DNA of 64,000 nucleotides, from positions 558,001 to 622,000 of the forward strand of contig CAZJEB010000001.1 of NCBI GenBank assembly GCA_964544955.1. Reading direction: 5' to 3'. Origin of the DNA: JAAZPT01 sp964544955. GTDB lineage: Bacteria; Bacillota; Clostridia; Christensenellales; Aristaeellaceae. A program made the translations under genes and the position numbers. The notes beneath the pieces are model-generated. The model was not told the origin of the DNA. It made no database searches and saw only the letters and a program-made list of their open reading frames with translations. Shown piece by piece: positions 52,072-61,358 of this stretch (position 1 is its first letter; each line of letters starts with the position of its first letter).

Positions 52072-53286
52072 TTATAATATTTTTTTAATATTTGTTGTAT
52101 TGAACCTAACTTTTGTAAGCCTTCTATTTTTAGTAACATTTAAGGCCAAACCAATACCTATCATATTTGTAAACATATTTGAGCCACCATAGCTTAAAAA
52201 AGGCAAAGGTATGCCAACAACAGGAACTATGCCTAAAGTCATGGCAATATTTATAACAACGTGCACAATAAACATTGTAGCAACGCCTATAATAGATAAC
52301 TCACCATACCTATTTTGTGTGTATTTAGCCAAGTATAACAACCTTAATATTATTAAAGCAAATACAACAACAACGCCAACGCTACCAACAAAGCCAAAAG
52401 CTTCGCCTATTGTAGAAAATATAAAGTCGGTCCAATCCTTAGGTACGAAATCCAATTGGCTAATTGAGCCAGGAATAAATACTCCTATGCCATACATTCC
52501 ACCTGAGCCTATGGCAATTTTTGAGTTGTTTACCTGATAAGTGGAGTCATCGGAAACTGCTTCGGGGTTAAAGGCTGCAAGTATACGCTCTAACCTATAA
52601 CTATCGGGCTTAAACAACAGCCAAAATAGTATTATTGCAAATATCATAAGTATACCCACAATTATTATACTCATAAATTTTTTACCAGACATACCACCGA
52701 AAAACAACATCATAAGTACTATGGCAACCATAACTACTGCTGAACCCATTTCACCCTGAAATATAGTTACAGCAACTGGAGTACCAACTATTAGGAAAAA
52801 ACGAACAGTGTTTTTAAAGCTTGTTAATGGATCTTCAACGGACTCTAATTGTTTAGCAAGCATAATAATAATAGCAAGCTTAGCAAACTCAGCTGGCTGT
52901 ATGGTAAAGCCCCAAATAACATCTATCCAAGAGCTAACACCTGATACTTCTTTAGCAAATGTAGCCAAAACAACCAATATAACGCTCGCAGCATAGAATT
53001 TAGTTGTGTGTTTATAAATAAAATCAAAAGGTACTGCCAAGGCCAAGCCTAATATAATTGGTGATACCAACACAAATATAGCCTGCCTTAAACCATAGTA
53101 TGATGAAACTATTTGGTTAAATATATCAGTAGTAGCATCCTGGCTAGTGGTAAATGTAGCAACAGACACAGCAAAAACGCCAAATATTGCAATAACATAT
53201 ACTAATATTATCAATATCCAATCCGTATGTGCCCTAGCCTTATCGCTAAGTGCATTGTTTTTATTATTTTGCCTAATAAATTGCAT
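52072..53286 (-). CDS. rodA: Rod shape-determining SEDS glycosyltransferase RodA
   Basis: 404 residues from ATG 53286, which lies one base after the minD stop; an upstream in-frame start would overlap minD. Ten hydrophobic helices with GFTIQPAEFAKLAIIIMLAK, GEMGSAVVMVAIVLMMLFFGG, KDWTDFIFSTIGEAFGFVGS and GIPLPFLSYGGSNMFTNMIGIG, the SEDS signature. With a class B PBP it polymerises peptidoglycan during elongation. The DWTDFIFS segment points to RodA rather than FtsW. Confidence 0.93.
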   Translation of the reverse strand: MQFIRQNNKNNALSDKARAHTDWILIILVYVIAIFGVFAVSVATFTTSQDATTDIFNQIVSSYYGLRQAIFVLVSPIILGLALAVPFDFIYKHTTKFYAASVILVVLATFAKEVSGVSSWIDVIWGFTIQPAEFAKLAIIIMLAKQLESVEDPLTSFKNTVRFFLIVGTPVAVTIFQGEMGSAVVMVAIVLMMLFFGGMSGKKFMSIIIVGILMIFAIILFWLLFKPDSYRLERILAAFNPEAVSDDSTYQVNNSKIAIGSGGMYGIGVFIPGSISQLDFVPKDWTDFIFSTIGEAFGFVGSVGVVVVFALIILRLLYLAKYTQNRYGELSIIGVATMFIVHVVINIAMTLGIVPVVGIPLPFLSYGGSNMFTNMIGIGLALNVTKNRRLTKVRFNTTNIKKIL

Positions 53287-53287
53287 A

Positions 53288-54061
53288 TTACAACTTCTTT
53301 CTAAACTTATCAAAAAATTTAGGTTTAGATATATCCTTTATAGGAACATCTTTACCCATTAGCCTTTGTGCAATACGCCTTAGGGCTAAAACTGCAGGAG
53401 TATCCCCTTGAGGGTATCCTGTATTATTAATAGCAGCAGTTACATGAATATCATCAGGTACATAGCCTAGTAAGGGTGCATCTAATATATTTGCAACAGT
53501 TGTAGGCGAATACATATATCCCTGCCTTACAAGTTTTTCATTTACTTTGTTTACAATTATATAAGGCCTAGATAGTTGCCTTTTATTAATTTCAAATATA
53601 ATCTTTTCGGCATCCCTGATGGAGATATTGTCAGCAGTAACCACAAGTATAGTTATATCTGTTAATTTTAGTGCTGTTTTCACGCTTTTTTCTACACCTG
53701 CAGGGCTATCTATAATAATAAAATCATAGTTTTCCTTAAGGTTTTTTATAAGCTTTGCCATATCCCTAGGCTCGGCATCCTTTTGTTTTGAATATTGAGA
53801 ATTTGGAATAAAGCTTAAATTATCATTGCTACTTTTAATAATAACATCATCAAGTTTTGCTTTTTTATTAAAATAATCAATAACATCAAACACAACTATA
53901 CTTTGCAGCCCAAGGGCCATATCAAGGTTTCTTAGGCCTGTATCATAATCAAGGGCAAGGGTTTTATTGCCTAATTTGGAAAGTTCTAAACTTAGCATGG
54001 CAGACACAAATGTTTTACCAACGCCACCCTTACCTGATGTTATAAATATAGCTTTTGACAT
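53288..54061 (-). CDS. minD: Septum site-determining ATPase MinD
   Basis: 257 residues. The deviant Walker A GKGGVGKT (about residues 10-17), LRNLDMALGL, IIIDSPAGVE (Walker B) and the C-terminal amphipathic KFFDKFRKKL that docks on the membrane are present. The usual DAD/DAD of the switch region reads LDYDTGLRNLD. No minC or minE is adjacent; the gene instead heads a train with rodA. The GGAGGTG ribosome binding site fits the start. Confidence 0.92.
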   Translation of the reverse strand: MSKAIFITSGKGGVGKTFVSAMLSLELSKLGNKTLALDYDTGLRNLDMALGLQSIVVFDVIDYFNKKAKLDDVIIKSSNDNLSFIPNSQYSKQKDAEPRDMAKLIKNLKENYDFIIIDSPAGVEKSVKTALKLTDITILVVTADNISIRDAEKIIFEINKRQLSRPYIIVNKVNEKLVRQGYMYSPTTVANILDAPLLGYVPDDIHVTAAINNTGYPQGDTPAVLALRRIAQRLMGKDVPIKDISKPKFFDKFRKKL

Positions 54062-54089
54062 AGTACACCTCCAAGAATATAACCATATA

Positions 54090-54118
54090 ATTATATACTT
54101 TTATTGTATATATTTCAA
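54090..54118 (-). promoter_or_regulatory. Sigma-A type promoter for minD-rodA-spoVB-mazG-hup
   Basis: On the minus strand TTGAAA (54113-54118), 17-base spacer, consensus TATAAT (54090-54095). Confidence 0.7.
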
Positions 54119-54404
54119 CTTAAGGGCTTTTTAGCGTTTAAAGCAAAATTTATAGCAAATATTAAATATTAATTTTTAAATGGGATGATTAATTTAAAAT
54201 GTTTTTTACCCTGTACTTTGGATTTTTACAATTATTGCTTCTATTTTTTTAGTAAAGATTTTACCTCTTTACTAATTATTATTATACACCATTGGATTTT
54301 TAAAAAAATTATTGAAAGCTTGCAAACCTCATTACCTTTGGGATAAAACGAACACAAAAAAATTTCAGTTAGCGTTTTTTTAAGTTTGTTTATAAAAATA
54401 TAAA
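54119..54404. other. AT-rich gap between the minD promoter and the zinc-ribbon gene
   Basis: No gene seen. It holds one hairpin TAGTAAAG-N9-CTTTACTA (54250-54274) without a T-run in the right place, and otherwise only AT-rich sequence. Confidence 0.6.
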
Positions 54405-54405
54405 T

Positions 54406-54442
54406 AAAAAAGGTAAGTAATTAAAATTACTTACCTTTTAAA
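54406..54442 (-). terminator. Terminator after the zinc-ribbon gene
   Basis: AAAAGGTAAGTAATT and AATTACTTACCTTTT pair perfectly; the minus strand carries the T-run. Confidence 0.85.
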
Positions 54443-54451
54443 ATACAAAAA

Positions 54452-54892
54452 TTAGTCTTCGTCATCCTCTTCAACTTCTTCATCATCATCTTCAACGAAA
54501 ATTGATTTGCCACATTCAGGGCATTTAGGATCGGAGTCCATATCAATTTCTTCAGAATCTAATATTATATCTTTACCGCAATGAGGGCATTCATAAACAA
54601 GTTCGCTATCATCTTCCTCATCAAAATCATGATTATGGCCACAGCAACAATCATCATCTTCAACTTCATCATCAACGATATAATTTTCAACTTCTGATAA
54701 GTCGTTATCAATATCTGCAATATAGTCGGCAAGATCATCAACTGTATCCTCAACATGGTTAAGTTGTTTAGCAGCTAGTTCAAGAGCATCGATAACTTCA
54801 CTTAAAAGTTTGCCTTCATTCTTTTTTGTATCCAAGTTCATACCTTCAGCTAAGCCACGCAAGTATGAAATTTTTTCAGATAATTTACTCAT
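54452..54892 (-). CDS. CD1247-like acidic coiled-coil and zinc-ribbon protein
   Basis: 146 residues. The N-terminal SKLSEKISYLRGLAEGMNLDTKKNEGKLL matches the CD1247 N-terminal family of Clostridia; a very acidic helical region follows, then a zinc ribbon YECPHCGKDI...KCPECGKSIF (four cysteines) near residues 105-135 and a Glu/Asp tail. A Cys-Cys-Cys-Gly-His cluster at about residue 76 is an extra metal-binding candidate. Function unknown. It lies 24 bases after efp, as in other Clostridia. Confidence 0.8.
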   Translation of the reverse strand: MSKLSEKISYLRGLAEGMNLDTKKNEGKLLSEVIDALELAAKQLNHVEDTVDDLADYIADIDNDLSEVENYIVDDEVEDDDCCCGHNHDFDEEDDSELVYECPHCGKDIILDSEEIDMDSDPKCPECGKSIFVEDDDEEVEEDDED

Positions 54893-54916
54893 AATTTTCT
54901 CCTTTACGGTGCGAAA

Positions 54917-55474
54917 TTACGCACGTTCCATGTATTCACCAACACGAGTATCAATACGGATTTTATCGCCAATATTAACAAATAGTGGCACTTGTACTGT
55001 AAAGCCGGTTTCAACTGTTGCAGGTTTATAAGTTGTAGATGCAGTATCACCTTTAAAGCCAGGTTCTGTATCTGTTACCTCTAACACAACAAAGTTTGGA
55101 GGCTCAACAGAGAAGGGGCTACCTTTAAAGAAGCGCATTGTAACACTATCGCCTTCCTTAACAAAAGGAATAGCATCTTCTACTTGTTCCCTATTAAGTG
55201 GGATTTGTTCGTATGTTTCAGAATCCATAAAATAGTACAAATCTCCATCATTGTAGGAATATTGCATATCTTTGGTTTCAATTATTGCACGGGGTGTTTT
55301 ATCGGTAGGGTTAAATGTTCTTTCAACAACGGCACCTGTCATAACGTTTTTAATTTTTGTACGAACAAATGCTGCGCCTTTGCCTGGTTTAACGTGTTGG
55401 AAATCTACTATTGTCCAAACGCCGCCATCCCATTCAATAGTAATGCCTTTTCTGAATTCACCGGCTGTAATCAA
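54917..55474 (-). CDS. efp: Elongation factor P
   Basis: 185 residues in the three-domain EF-P arrangement. The loop GKGAAFVRTKIKN includes Lys32 region (PGKGAA), the modification site equivalent, and the C-terminal domain ends with FVNIGDKIRIDTRVGEYMERA. It rescues ribosomes stalled at polyproline. It follows the Xaa-Pro peptidase after 20 bases with a GGAGG-type site, as is common in Bacillota. Confidence 0.97.
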   Translation of the reverse strand: MITAGEFRKGITIEWDGGVWTIVDFQHVKPGKGAAFVRTKIKNVMTGAVVERTFNPTDKTPRAIIETKDMQYSYNDGDLYYFMDSETYEQIPLNREQVEDAIPFVKEGDSVTMRFFKGSPFSVEPPNFVVLEVTDTEPGFKGDTASTTYKPATVETGFTVQVPLFVNIGDKIRIDTRVGEYMERA

Positions 55475-55494
55475 GTTGTTTCCTCCTTCAAATA

Positions 55495-56562
55495 CTATAG
55501 TATAATTAATTCTCTATCAAAATCTGTAAAGGGTATATTGCCTTCCTTAGTTACCAAGCAAGTATCCTCTATCCTTACTCCGCCTATACCTGGTAAATAA
55601 ACACCAGGTTCAACAGTCATAAGTGAATTTTCCAAAGCTGGAACATTTGCCTTTGTGTTAAACCTTGGATCCTCGTGAATATCAATGCCTAAAGAGTGGC
55701 CTAAGCCATGGCCAAAGCGCCCTTCAAAGCCTTGAGAGTATATATAATCACGAGCAACGGCATCAACATCTTTACAAATAACGCCTGCTTTTAGAAAATC
55801 CCTTGCCATAAACTGTGCTGTTTTTACAACATTGTAAACATTTAGCATGGTATCACTAGGTGTACCAACTGCTAAAGTACGGGTCATATCAGCACAATAG
55901 CCATTATACTTAGCACCAAAGTCAAAGGTGATCATATCGCCCTTTTGAACTTTGTACTCGCTAGGCACTGCATGAGGTAACGAGCCATTTGCACCTGCTG
56001 CACAAATTGTACTGAAGGCCAAGCCATGGCTGCCCTTTGTTTTCATAATATATTCCAAACGAGCAGTTAAAGCTATTTCGCTTTCACCAACTTTAATGTA
56101 AGGTAAAAGCTCCTTTAAAGAATCACTAGTTATTTTACAAGCTTTTTTTATATTGTCAACTTCTTGAGCATCTTTAACAACCCTTAGTAGTTGTGGTGCT
56201 TGGTTAAGCGATACAAGGCTTACACCTTGAACTACTTGCTGTAATGCATTGTATGCCTTTAAGTTAACAACATCATCTTCAAAATAAAGTTTTGTTATAC
56301 CATTATTTTTAAGAACTTCTGCTAAAATATCATCATGGTTTTTTACATTATCAACCATTAGAATTTCAAAATCTGGAGATTCGTTTTCAGCTTGTTCTGT
56401 ATATCTAAAATCTGTAATAATAACTTTAAAGTTATTACCGAAAGCTACAAGCCCCTCGCCTTTATAGCCTGAAATATAGAACATATTTGAACCAGAATGT
56501 AAAACTACTGCTTCATTAGCCTTACAATTTAGATATTGCAAAAGCCCATTTGCCCTACTCAT
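55495..56562 (-). CDS. pepP: Xaa-Pro aminopeptidase (M24B)
   Basis: 355 residues from ATG 56562 after GAGGTGG. N-terminal creatinase-like domain (about 1-120), then the pita-bread catalytic domain with FDFGAKYNGYCADMTRT (two Asp ligands), GHGLGHSLGIDIHEDP (His), MTVEPGVYLPGIGGVRIEDT (Glu) in order. Cleaves N-terminal residues ahead of proline; pairing with efp links two proline-related functions. Confidence 0.93.
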   Translation of the reverse strand: MSRANGLLQYLNCKANEAVVLHSGSNMFYISGYKGEGLVAFGNNFKVIITDFRYTEQAENESPDFEILMVDNVKNHDDILAEVLKNNGITKLYFEDDVVNLKAYNALQQVVQGVSLVSLNQAPQLLRVVKDAQEVDNIKKACKITSDSLKELLPYIKVGESEIALTARLEYIMKTKGSHGLAFSTICAAGANGSLPHAVPSEYKVQKGDMITFDFGAKYNGYCADMTRTLAVGTPSDTMLNVYNVVKTAQFMARDFLKAGVICKDVDAVARDYIYSQGFEGRFGHGLGHSLGIDIHEDPRFNTKANVPALENSLMTVEPGVYLPGIGGVRIEDTCLVTKEGNIPFTDFDRELIIL

Positions 56563-56681
56563 AAGTATCCACCTCAATAAACTATATATTTAACTATTAT
56601 ATTTTACCATAGTTCCACATTATATGCTATATTAAATTGCAAAAATTACTTTAAATATGCTTAAATACGCAAATTATTTGC

Positions 56682-56687
56682 TATAAT
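56682..56687 (+). promoter_or_regulatory. Extended -10 box for the TraX-like gene
   Basis: TGC-TATAAT with no good -35 box; an extended -10 promoter about 40 bases before the start. Confidence 0.45.
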
Positions 56688-56727
56688 AGATATGGTTTTT
56701 GCTTAACTAAAATATGAGGTATATTAA

Positions 56728-57465
56728 ATGGAAAACAAAAAAATTGTAACTGAATGTAATACAGATAGTGGCTTAATAAAATTAGTTGCTGTATTTTTTA
56801 TGATAATAGACCATATAGGTGCATCAATTTACCCACAAGTTTTTGAGTTAAGGCTTTTAGGTAGGATAGCCTTCCCTCTATTTGCATGGGGTATTGCCAT
56901 TGGTGCTGATTATACTAAAAATATATTTATTTATGCCATTAGAGTTTTTGTTTTAGGCTTAATATCTCAACCTATATATAATATTGCCCTTGGACATACT
57001 TGGCAGGAGTTAAATATAATGTTCACCTTAACATTAAGCATTGTTGCTATTATGGGAATACAAAAAAAATGGTTTTATAGCCAATATTGGTTACCTGTTT
57101 TATGCTTACTTGCTACAAGCTTTATTAGCGTGGATTATGGATATAAAGGTGTTTTATTTGTAATATTGCTTTACATTGCTAAGGATAGTAAAAAAACTTT
57201 ATTTGCAACATTTATTGCCTATGCGTTATTTTGGGGGCAAGGTAGTGTTGTTAGAGAAATATTTGGTATGCAGTTCCCATGGGTTAACACGCCCCTTAAT
57301 TCAGTAATACAACCATTTTTTGGTATACAAAGTTTAATTTGGCTTGCATTACCGTTTATACTTATAAATACAAAAAGCGGTATACGCATACCTAAATACT
57401 TAGGTTATGCATTATACCCGCTTCATTTAATATTATTAATGATATTACAAAAATTACTTGTTTAG
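56728..57465 (+). CDS. TraX-family membrane protein
   Basis: 245 residues with seven to eight predicted helices. LIKLVAVFFMIIDHIGASIYP at about residues 17-37, LRLLGRIAFPLFAWGIAIGADYT and LGYALYPLHLILL are the TraX signature. TraX of the F plasmid N-acetylates pilin; chromosomal homologues in Bacillota have no known substrate. It is a single gene between convergent and divergent neighbours; nothing else in the window suggests conjugation. Confidence 0.87.
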   Translation: MENKKIVTECNTDSGLIKLVAVFFMIIDHIGASIYPQVFELRLLGRIAFPLFAWGIAIGADYTKNIFIYAIRVFVLGLISQPIYNIALGHTWQELNIMFTLTLSIVAIMGIQKKWFYSQYWLPVLCLLATSFISVDYGYKGVLFVILLYIAKDSKKTLFATFIAYALFWGQGSVVREIFGMQFPWVNTPLNSVIQPFFGIQSLIWLALPFILINTKSGIRIPKYLGYALYPLHLILLMILQKLLV

Positions 57466-57466
57466 T

Positions 57467-58672
57467 TTATTTTAGAATTGAATTTAAGTTTTCAGCTATT
57501 TTATCTATAAACTCATTGGCTGTAAGGGCTGTTGCATTACCATCAAACAAAGGTACAAGATCCTTTGTCATATAGCCTTGCTCTATTGTGGCTATTGATG
57601 CTTTTTCTAAATTATCTGCAAAGCTAATTAGTTGGGGGATATTATCTAGTTCCCCTCGTTTTTTTAGTGCCCCAGTCCATGCAAATATTGTAGCAACAGG
57701 GTTTGTACTTGTTTGCTCGCCTTTAAGGTGTTTATAATAATGCCTTGTAACTGTGCCATGGGCTGCTTCATATTCAAACACACCCTTAGGCGATACTAAT
57801 ATACTTGTCATCATAGCTAAAGAGCCAAAGGCTGTTGCAACCATATCGCTCATAACATCGCCATCATAGTTTTTAAGGGCCCAAATAAAACCACCTTTGC
57901 TTCTAATAACACGAGCAACCGCATCATCAATTAAAGTATAAAAATACTCTATACCCGCATTTTCAAAGCTTGTTTTATAATGATTATTATATATATCTTG
58001 AAAAATATCCTTAAAGTGATGATCATATTTTTTAGATATAGTATCCTTAGTGGAAAACCATAAATCTTGTTTTATAGAGAGGGCGTATTTAAAACAGGAG
58101 TGAGCAAAGGACGTTATGGATTCATCAGTATTATACATTCCTTGTACTATACCAGGGGAATTAAAGTTAAATATAATTTTTTCCTCTTGGCCATCATTAT
58201 TTGTAATAACAAGTTTTGCTGTGCTAGCCTTATCAACATTTACTTCGGCAGCCTTATAAACATCACCATAGGCATGCCTTGCTATAACAATAGGCTCTTG
58301 CCATGTAATTACATTGGGTTTTATACCTTTTACCATGATTGGGGCACGAAAAACAGTTCCATCCAAAATAGCCCTTATTGTGGCATTAGGGCTTTTCCAC
58401 ATCTTTTTTAAGTTATATTCTTTAAGCCTTTGATCATTAGGGGTAATTGTTGCACATTTAACAGCAACCCCATATTTTAATGTGGCGTTAGCACTATCTA
58501 TGGTAATTTGATCATCAGTTTTATCACGCATTTCCAACCCTAAGTCATAGTACTCTGTTTTTAAGTTTACATAGGGCAAAATTAGTTTATCTTTAATTGT
58601 TTTCCATAAAATTCGGGTCATTTCGTCCCCATCCATTTCAACCAATGGGGTTATCATATTTATTTTTTCCAT
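57467..58672 (-). CDS. icd: NADP-dependent isocitrate dehydrogenase, eukaryotic-type
   Basis: 401 residues from ATG 58672 after AAGGTGGA. LVEMDGDEMTRILWKTIKDKL (about residues 9-29), KCATITPNDQRLKEYNLKKMWKSPNATIR, DDAVARVIRSKGGFIWALKNYDGDVMSDMVATAFGS and EAAHGTVTRHYYKH are the homodimeric (type II) NADP-IDH hallmarks. Converts isocitrate to 2-oxoglutarate and supplies NADPH and glutamate precursors. No citrate synthase or aconitase is adjacent. Confidence 0.95.
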   Translation of the reverse strand: MEKINMITPLVEMDGDEMTRILWKTIKDKLILPYVNLKTEYYDLGLEMRDKTDDQITIDSANATLKYGVAVKCATITPNDQRLKEYNLKKMWKSPNATIRAILDGTVFRAPIMVKGIKPNVITWQEPIVIARHAYGDVYKAAEVNVDKASTAKLVITNNDGQEEKIIFNFNSPGIVQGMYNTDESITSFAHSCFKYALSIKQDLWFSTKDTISKKYDHHFKDIFQDIYNNHYKTSFENAGIEYFYTLIDDAVARVIRSKGGFIWALKNYDGDVMSDMVATAFGSLAMMTSILVSPKGVFEYEAAHGTVTRHYYKHLKGEQTSTNPVATIFAWTGALKKRGELDNIPQLISFADNLEKASIATIEQGYMTKDLVPLFDGNATALTANEFIDKIAENLNSILK

Positions 58673-58756
58673 TATATCGTCCACCTTCCAACTGCTTAAT
58701 GAATAAAATATTAATAAATAATTTAATAATTATCAATTGTATAAGCTAAAAAGAAC

Positions 58757-58780
58757 ATTCTTTATACTTGATTAAAGAAT
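58757..58780. promoter_or_regulatory. Inverted repeat adjoining the folT promoter, possible operator
   Basis: ATTCTTTA-N8-TAAAGAAT, perfect eight-base arms, ending one base before the -35 box of folT. Confidence 0.45.
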
Positions 58781-58809
58781 TTGCATGTTGGGTTAATTAT
58801 TGTTATAAT
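58781..58809 (+). promoter_or_regulatory. Sigma-A type promoter for folT-nth
   Basis: TTGCAT (58781-58786), 17-base spacer, consensus TATAAT (58804-58809), 31 bases before the folT TTG start. Confidence 0.7.
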
Positions 58810-58839
58810 TAAGGTTGAGAATTTTATGGGGGTACTGCA

Positions 58840-59424
58840 TTGAAAAAGCAAAGTTATTTTAACGCAAAAACCATTGTATATATTGCCCTTTTAGTGGCAA
58901 TGACCATGACAATATCAAGGTTATTATCAATTAAAACACCTATAACAAAGCTTACTTTTGGCTTTATAACAGTAGGTGTATCTGGCTATTTATTAGGGCC
59001 TATTGGCGGAATGATAGTTAATGCACTAAACGACTTTATTGGTGCCCACCTATTCCCAACAGGTGCATACTTCCCCGGTTTTACAATAAGTGCGGCTTTA
59101 TCTGGCCTTACATATGGTTTAATAATATATAGGAAAAAGCCATGGCCAAGATTAGGGAAATTAGAAAACAAGCATATTTTTAATATAAATGTAGCCTTGT
59201 TAACAAGAGTTTTTATAAGTGTTACCATTATAGAAATTTTTTATCACTTATTATTAAACACTTATTGGTTAACAATTATTCAAGGAAAAGGAATGTTGGC
59301 ATTATTAGCCCCAAGGGTAGTTAAGTATTTATTTACAATACCAATAAACACTTTAGTGTTAACCCTAGTAATAACTGCCTTATCAAAGCTACCAAACAAA
59401 TTATTAGATACGGAAATTAGATAA
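58840..59424 (+). CDS. folT: Folate ECF transporter S component
   Basis: 194 residues with six hydrophobic helices. TIVYIALLVAMTMTISRLLSI, FGFITVGVSGYLLGPIGGMIVNALNDFIG and YFPGFTISAALSGLTYGLIIY match FolT, the substrate-binding S component that uses the shared EcfAAT module (not in the window). TTG start after GGGGGT. One-base overlap with nth. Confidence 0.88.
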   Translation: MKKQSYFNAKTIVYIALLVAMTMTISRLLSIKTPITKLTFGFITVGVSGYLLGPIGGMIVNALNDFIGAHLFPTGAYFPGFTISAALSGLTYGLIIYRKKPWPRLGKLENKHIFNINVALLTRVFISVTIIEIFYHLLLNTYWLTIIQGKGMLALLAPRVVKYLFTIPINTLVLTLVITALSKLPNKLLDTEIR

Positions 59425-60059
59425 TGAAACAAACAAAAAAGAATATTAAGCTTATTTTAGAGGGTTTAGAAGCTTTGTACCCCAACCCAAAACCAGAGCT
59501 TAATTTTACAAACCCTTATGAAACACTAGTTGCAACAATATTATCAGCCCAATGCACAGATAAGCAAGTAAACAAAACCACACCAAAGGTTTTTGCCCTT
59601 TACCCTGATGCATATAAAATGGCAGAATGCACTTATGATGAATTATACCCCCTTGTTAAAAGCTGTGGCTTTGCCTCAAAAGCCAAAAATATTATTGAAA
59701 CATCAAAAATATTAGTGGAAAAATATAATGGTGAAGTTCCTCAAAGCATGGAAGAATTAACGCAACTACCTGGGGTTGGAAGAAAAACTGCTAATGTGGT
59801 TATGGCAAATGCTTTTAATATACCTGCAATAGCTGTTGACACCCATGTTTTTAGGGTAAGTAACAGGCTTAAAATTGCCGATGCAACAAATGTTGAGGAT
59901 ACTGAAAAACAACTGATGAAAAACATACCAAAAGAGGACTGGCAAGATGCCCACCATTGGTTGATTTTACATGGTAGAAGGGTATGCACTGCAAGAAACC
60001 CAAAATGTACTGAATGTACATTAAACAAGCTGTGCCCCCATTATTTGGATAAGAATTAA
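59424..60059 (+). CDS. nth: Endonuclease III
   Basis: 211 residues. The helix-hairpin-helix LPGVGRKTANVVMANAF with the catalytic Lys (about residues 115-131), VDTHVFRVSNRL with the catalytic Asp (about 137-148), and the [4Fe-4S] cluster Cys-x6-Cys-x2-Cys-x5-Cys (CTARNPKCTECTLNKLC) are all present. Removes oxidised pyrimidines from DNA and cuts at abasic sites. Linked by overlap to folT. Confidence 0.97.
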   Translation: MKQTKKNIKLILEGLEALYPNPKPELNFTNPYETLVATILSAQCTDKQVNKTTPKVFALYPDAYKMAECTYDELYPLVKSCGFASKAKNIIETSKILVEKYNGEVPQSMEELTQLPGVGRKTANVVMANAFNIPAIAVDTHVFRVSNRLKIADATNVEDTEKQLMKNIPKEDWQDAHHWLILHGRRVCTARNPKCTECTLNKLCPHYLDKN

Positions 60060-60071
60060 ACGGAGGAAAAT

Positions 60072-61340
60072 GTGTCAATATATGTAGATAGAGCCAAGCT
60101 TATAGCAAAGGCTGGAAATGGTGGTAACGGTTGTGTATCATTCCACAGGGAAAAATTCGTTCAAAATGGTGGCCCTGATGGCGGTGATGGCGGTAAAGGC
60201 GGAGATATTATTTTGTATGCAGACCAAAACATGCATACACTTTTAGACTTTAGGTTTAAAACAAAGTATATTGCAGAAAACGGTGAAAATGGATCAAGTA
60301 GAAACCGTACAGGTAAAGATGGTGAAAACCTAATAATAAAAGTTCCAGTAGGCACTTTATTAATACAAAAATCAACTGGCAAAATTATTGCCGATATGAA
60401 CAAAGCAGGCTTGACCAGAACAATACTAAGGGGTGGACGCGGTGGCTTTGGCAACGCTAAATTTGCCACACCAACTCGACAAGCACCAAACTTTGCAAAG
60501 CCTGGAATAAAGCAAGAGAAATATGAATTTACACTTGAGTTAAAAACCATTGCAGACGTTGGTTTAGTTGGCTTCCCTAACGTAGGTAAAAGCACCATAC
60601 TTGCGGCTTTAACAGCAGCAAAGCCTAAGATTGCAAACTACCACTTTACAACATTAACACCTAATTTAGGTATAGTTCAAAAATATGATACAACATTTGT
60701 ATTAGCAGATATACCTGGTTTAGTAGAAGGCGCAAGCGAGGGTGTTGGTTTAGGCCATGACTTTTTAAGGCATGTTGAAAGAACTAGGCTTTTATTGCAT
60801 GTAATAGATGCATCTGGTAGTGAAGGCAGGGACCCAATTGAGGATTTTAATATAATTAACAACGAATTAATATCCTATGGAGAGTTAAAAAACAGCCCTC
60901 AAATTATAGTTTTGAACAAGGCTGATATTATACCTGATGATGTTAATGCAAATGAGTTAAAGCAATATTTTGAAGGTTTAGGCTACAAAGTTTTTATAGT
61001 TAGTGCTGCAACCCACAAAGGTTTAGATGAAATGCTAAACGAAGTGATAAAACAGCTAAAGGAACTGCCACCACCTAAGGAATTTGAAGTAGAAACTGAA
61101 GTACAAAAAATTGAACCCGAAAAACCCTTTACAATTGAAAAGGTTGAGGGTATATATTTTGTTAGTGGCGATAGCGTTGAAAACCTTGTTGACAGTGTTA
61201 ACTTTACAGATGAAGAAAGTTTGAACTGGTTCCACAAAAGTTTACGCAAATATGGTATTATTGATGAGCTTAGGGCAGCAGGTGCTAAAGAAGGCGACTC
61301 TGTTGTATTAGGCGATATGGAATTCGACTTTATTGATTAG
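60072..61340 (+). CDS. obgE: GTPase ObgE/CgtA
   Basis: 422 residues with a GTG start five bases after GGAGG. N-terminal glycine-rich OBG fold (GGNGCVSFHREKF, PDGGDGGKGGD), the G domain with GFPNVGKST (about residues 166-174), DIPGLVEGASEGVGLG and LNKADI, and a C-terminal OCT domain. Ribosome assembly and growth control. It is separated from yhbY by 18 bases; both act on the 50S subunit. Confidence 0.97.
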   Translation: MSIYVDRAKLIAKAGNGGNGCVSFHREKFVQNGGPDGGDGGKGGDIILYADQNMHTLLDFRFKTKYIAENGENGSSRNRTGKDGENLIIKVPVGTLLIQKSTGKIIADMNKAGLTRTILRGGRGGFGNAKFATPTRQAPNFAKPGIKQEKYEFTLELKTIADVGLVGFPNVGKSTILAALTAAKPKIANYHFTTLTPNLGIVQKYDTTFVLADIPGLVEGASEGVGLGHDFLRHVERTRLLLHVIDASGSEGRDPIEDFNIINNELISYGELKNSPQIIVLNKADIIPDDVNANELKQYFEGLGYKVFIVSAATHKGLDEMLNEVIKQLKELPPPKEFEVETEVQKIEPEKPFTIEKVEGIYFVSGDSVENLVDSVNFTDEESLNWFHKSLRKYGIIDELRAAGAKEGDSVVLGDMEFDFID

Positions 61341-61358
61341 CAATATGAAAGGAATTAT

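Noticed and set aside
54250..54274. Hairpin TAGTAAAG-N9-CTTTACTA as a terminator
   Set aside because: No T-run follows it on either strand in the right position and no gene ends beside it.
54565..54756. Small methionine/isoleucine-rich frame inside the zinc-ribbon gene
   Set aside because: It is an alternative reading of the acidic GAT/GAA-rich codons of the real gene and has no ribosome binding site.
56728..57465. Conjugative element because of the TraX-like gene
   Set aside because: No relaxase, coupling protein or type IV secretion gene is near; TraX homologues are common on Bacillota chromosomes.
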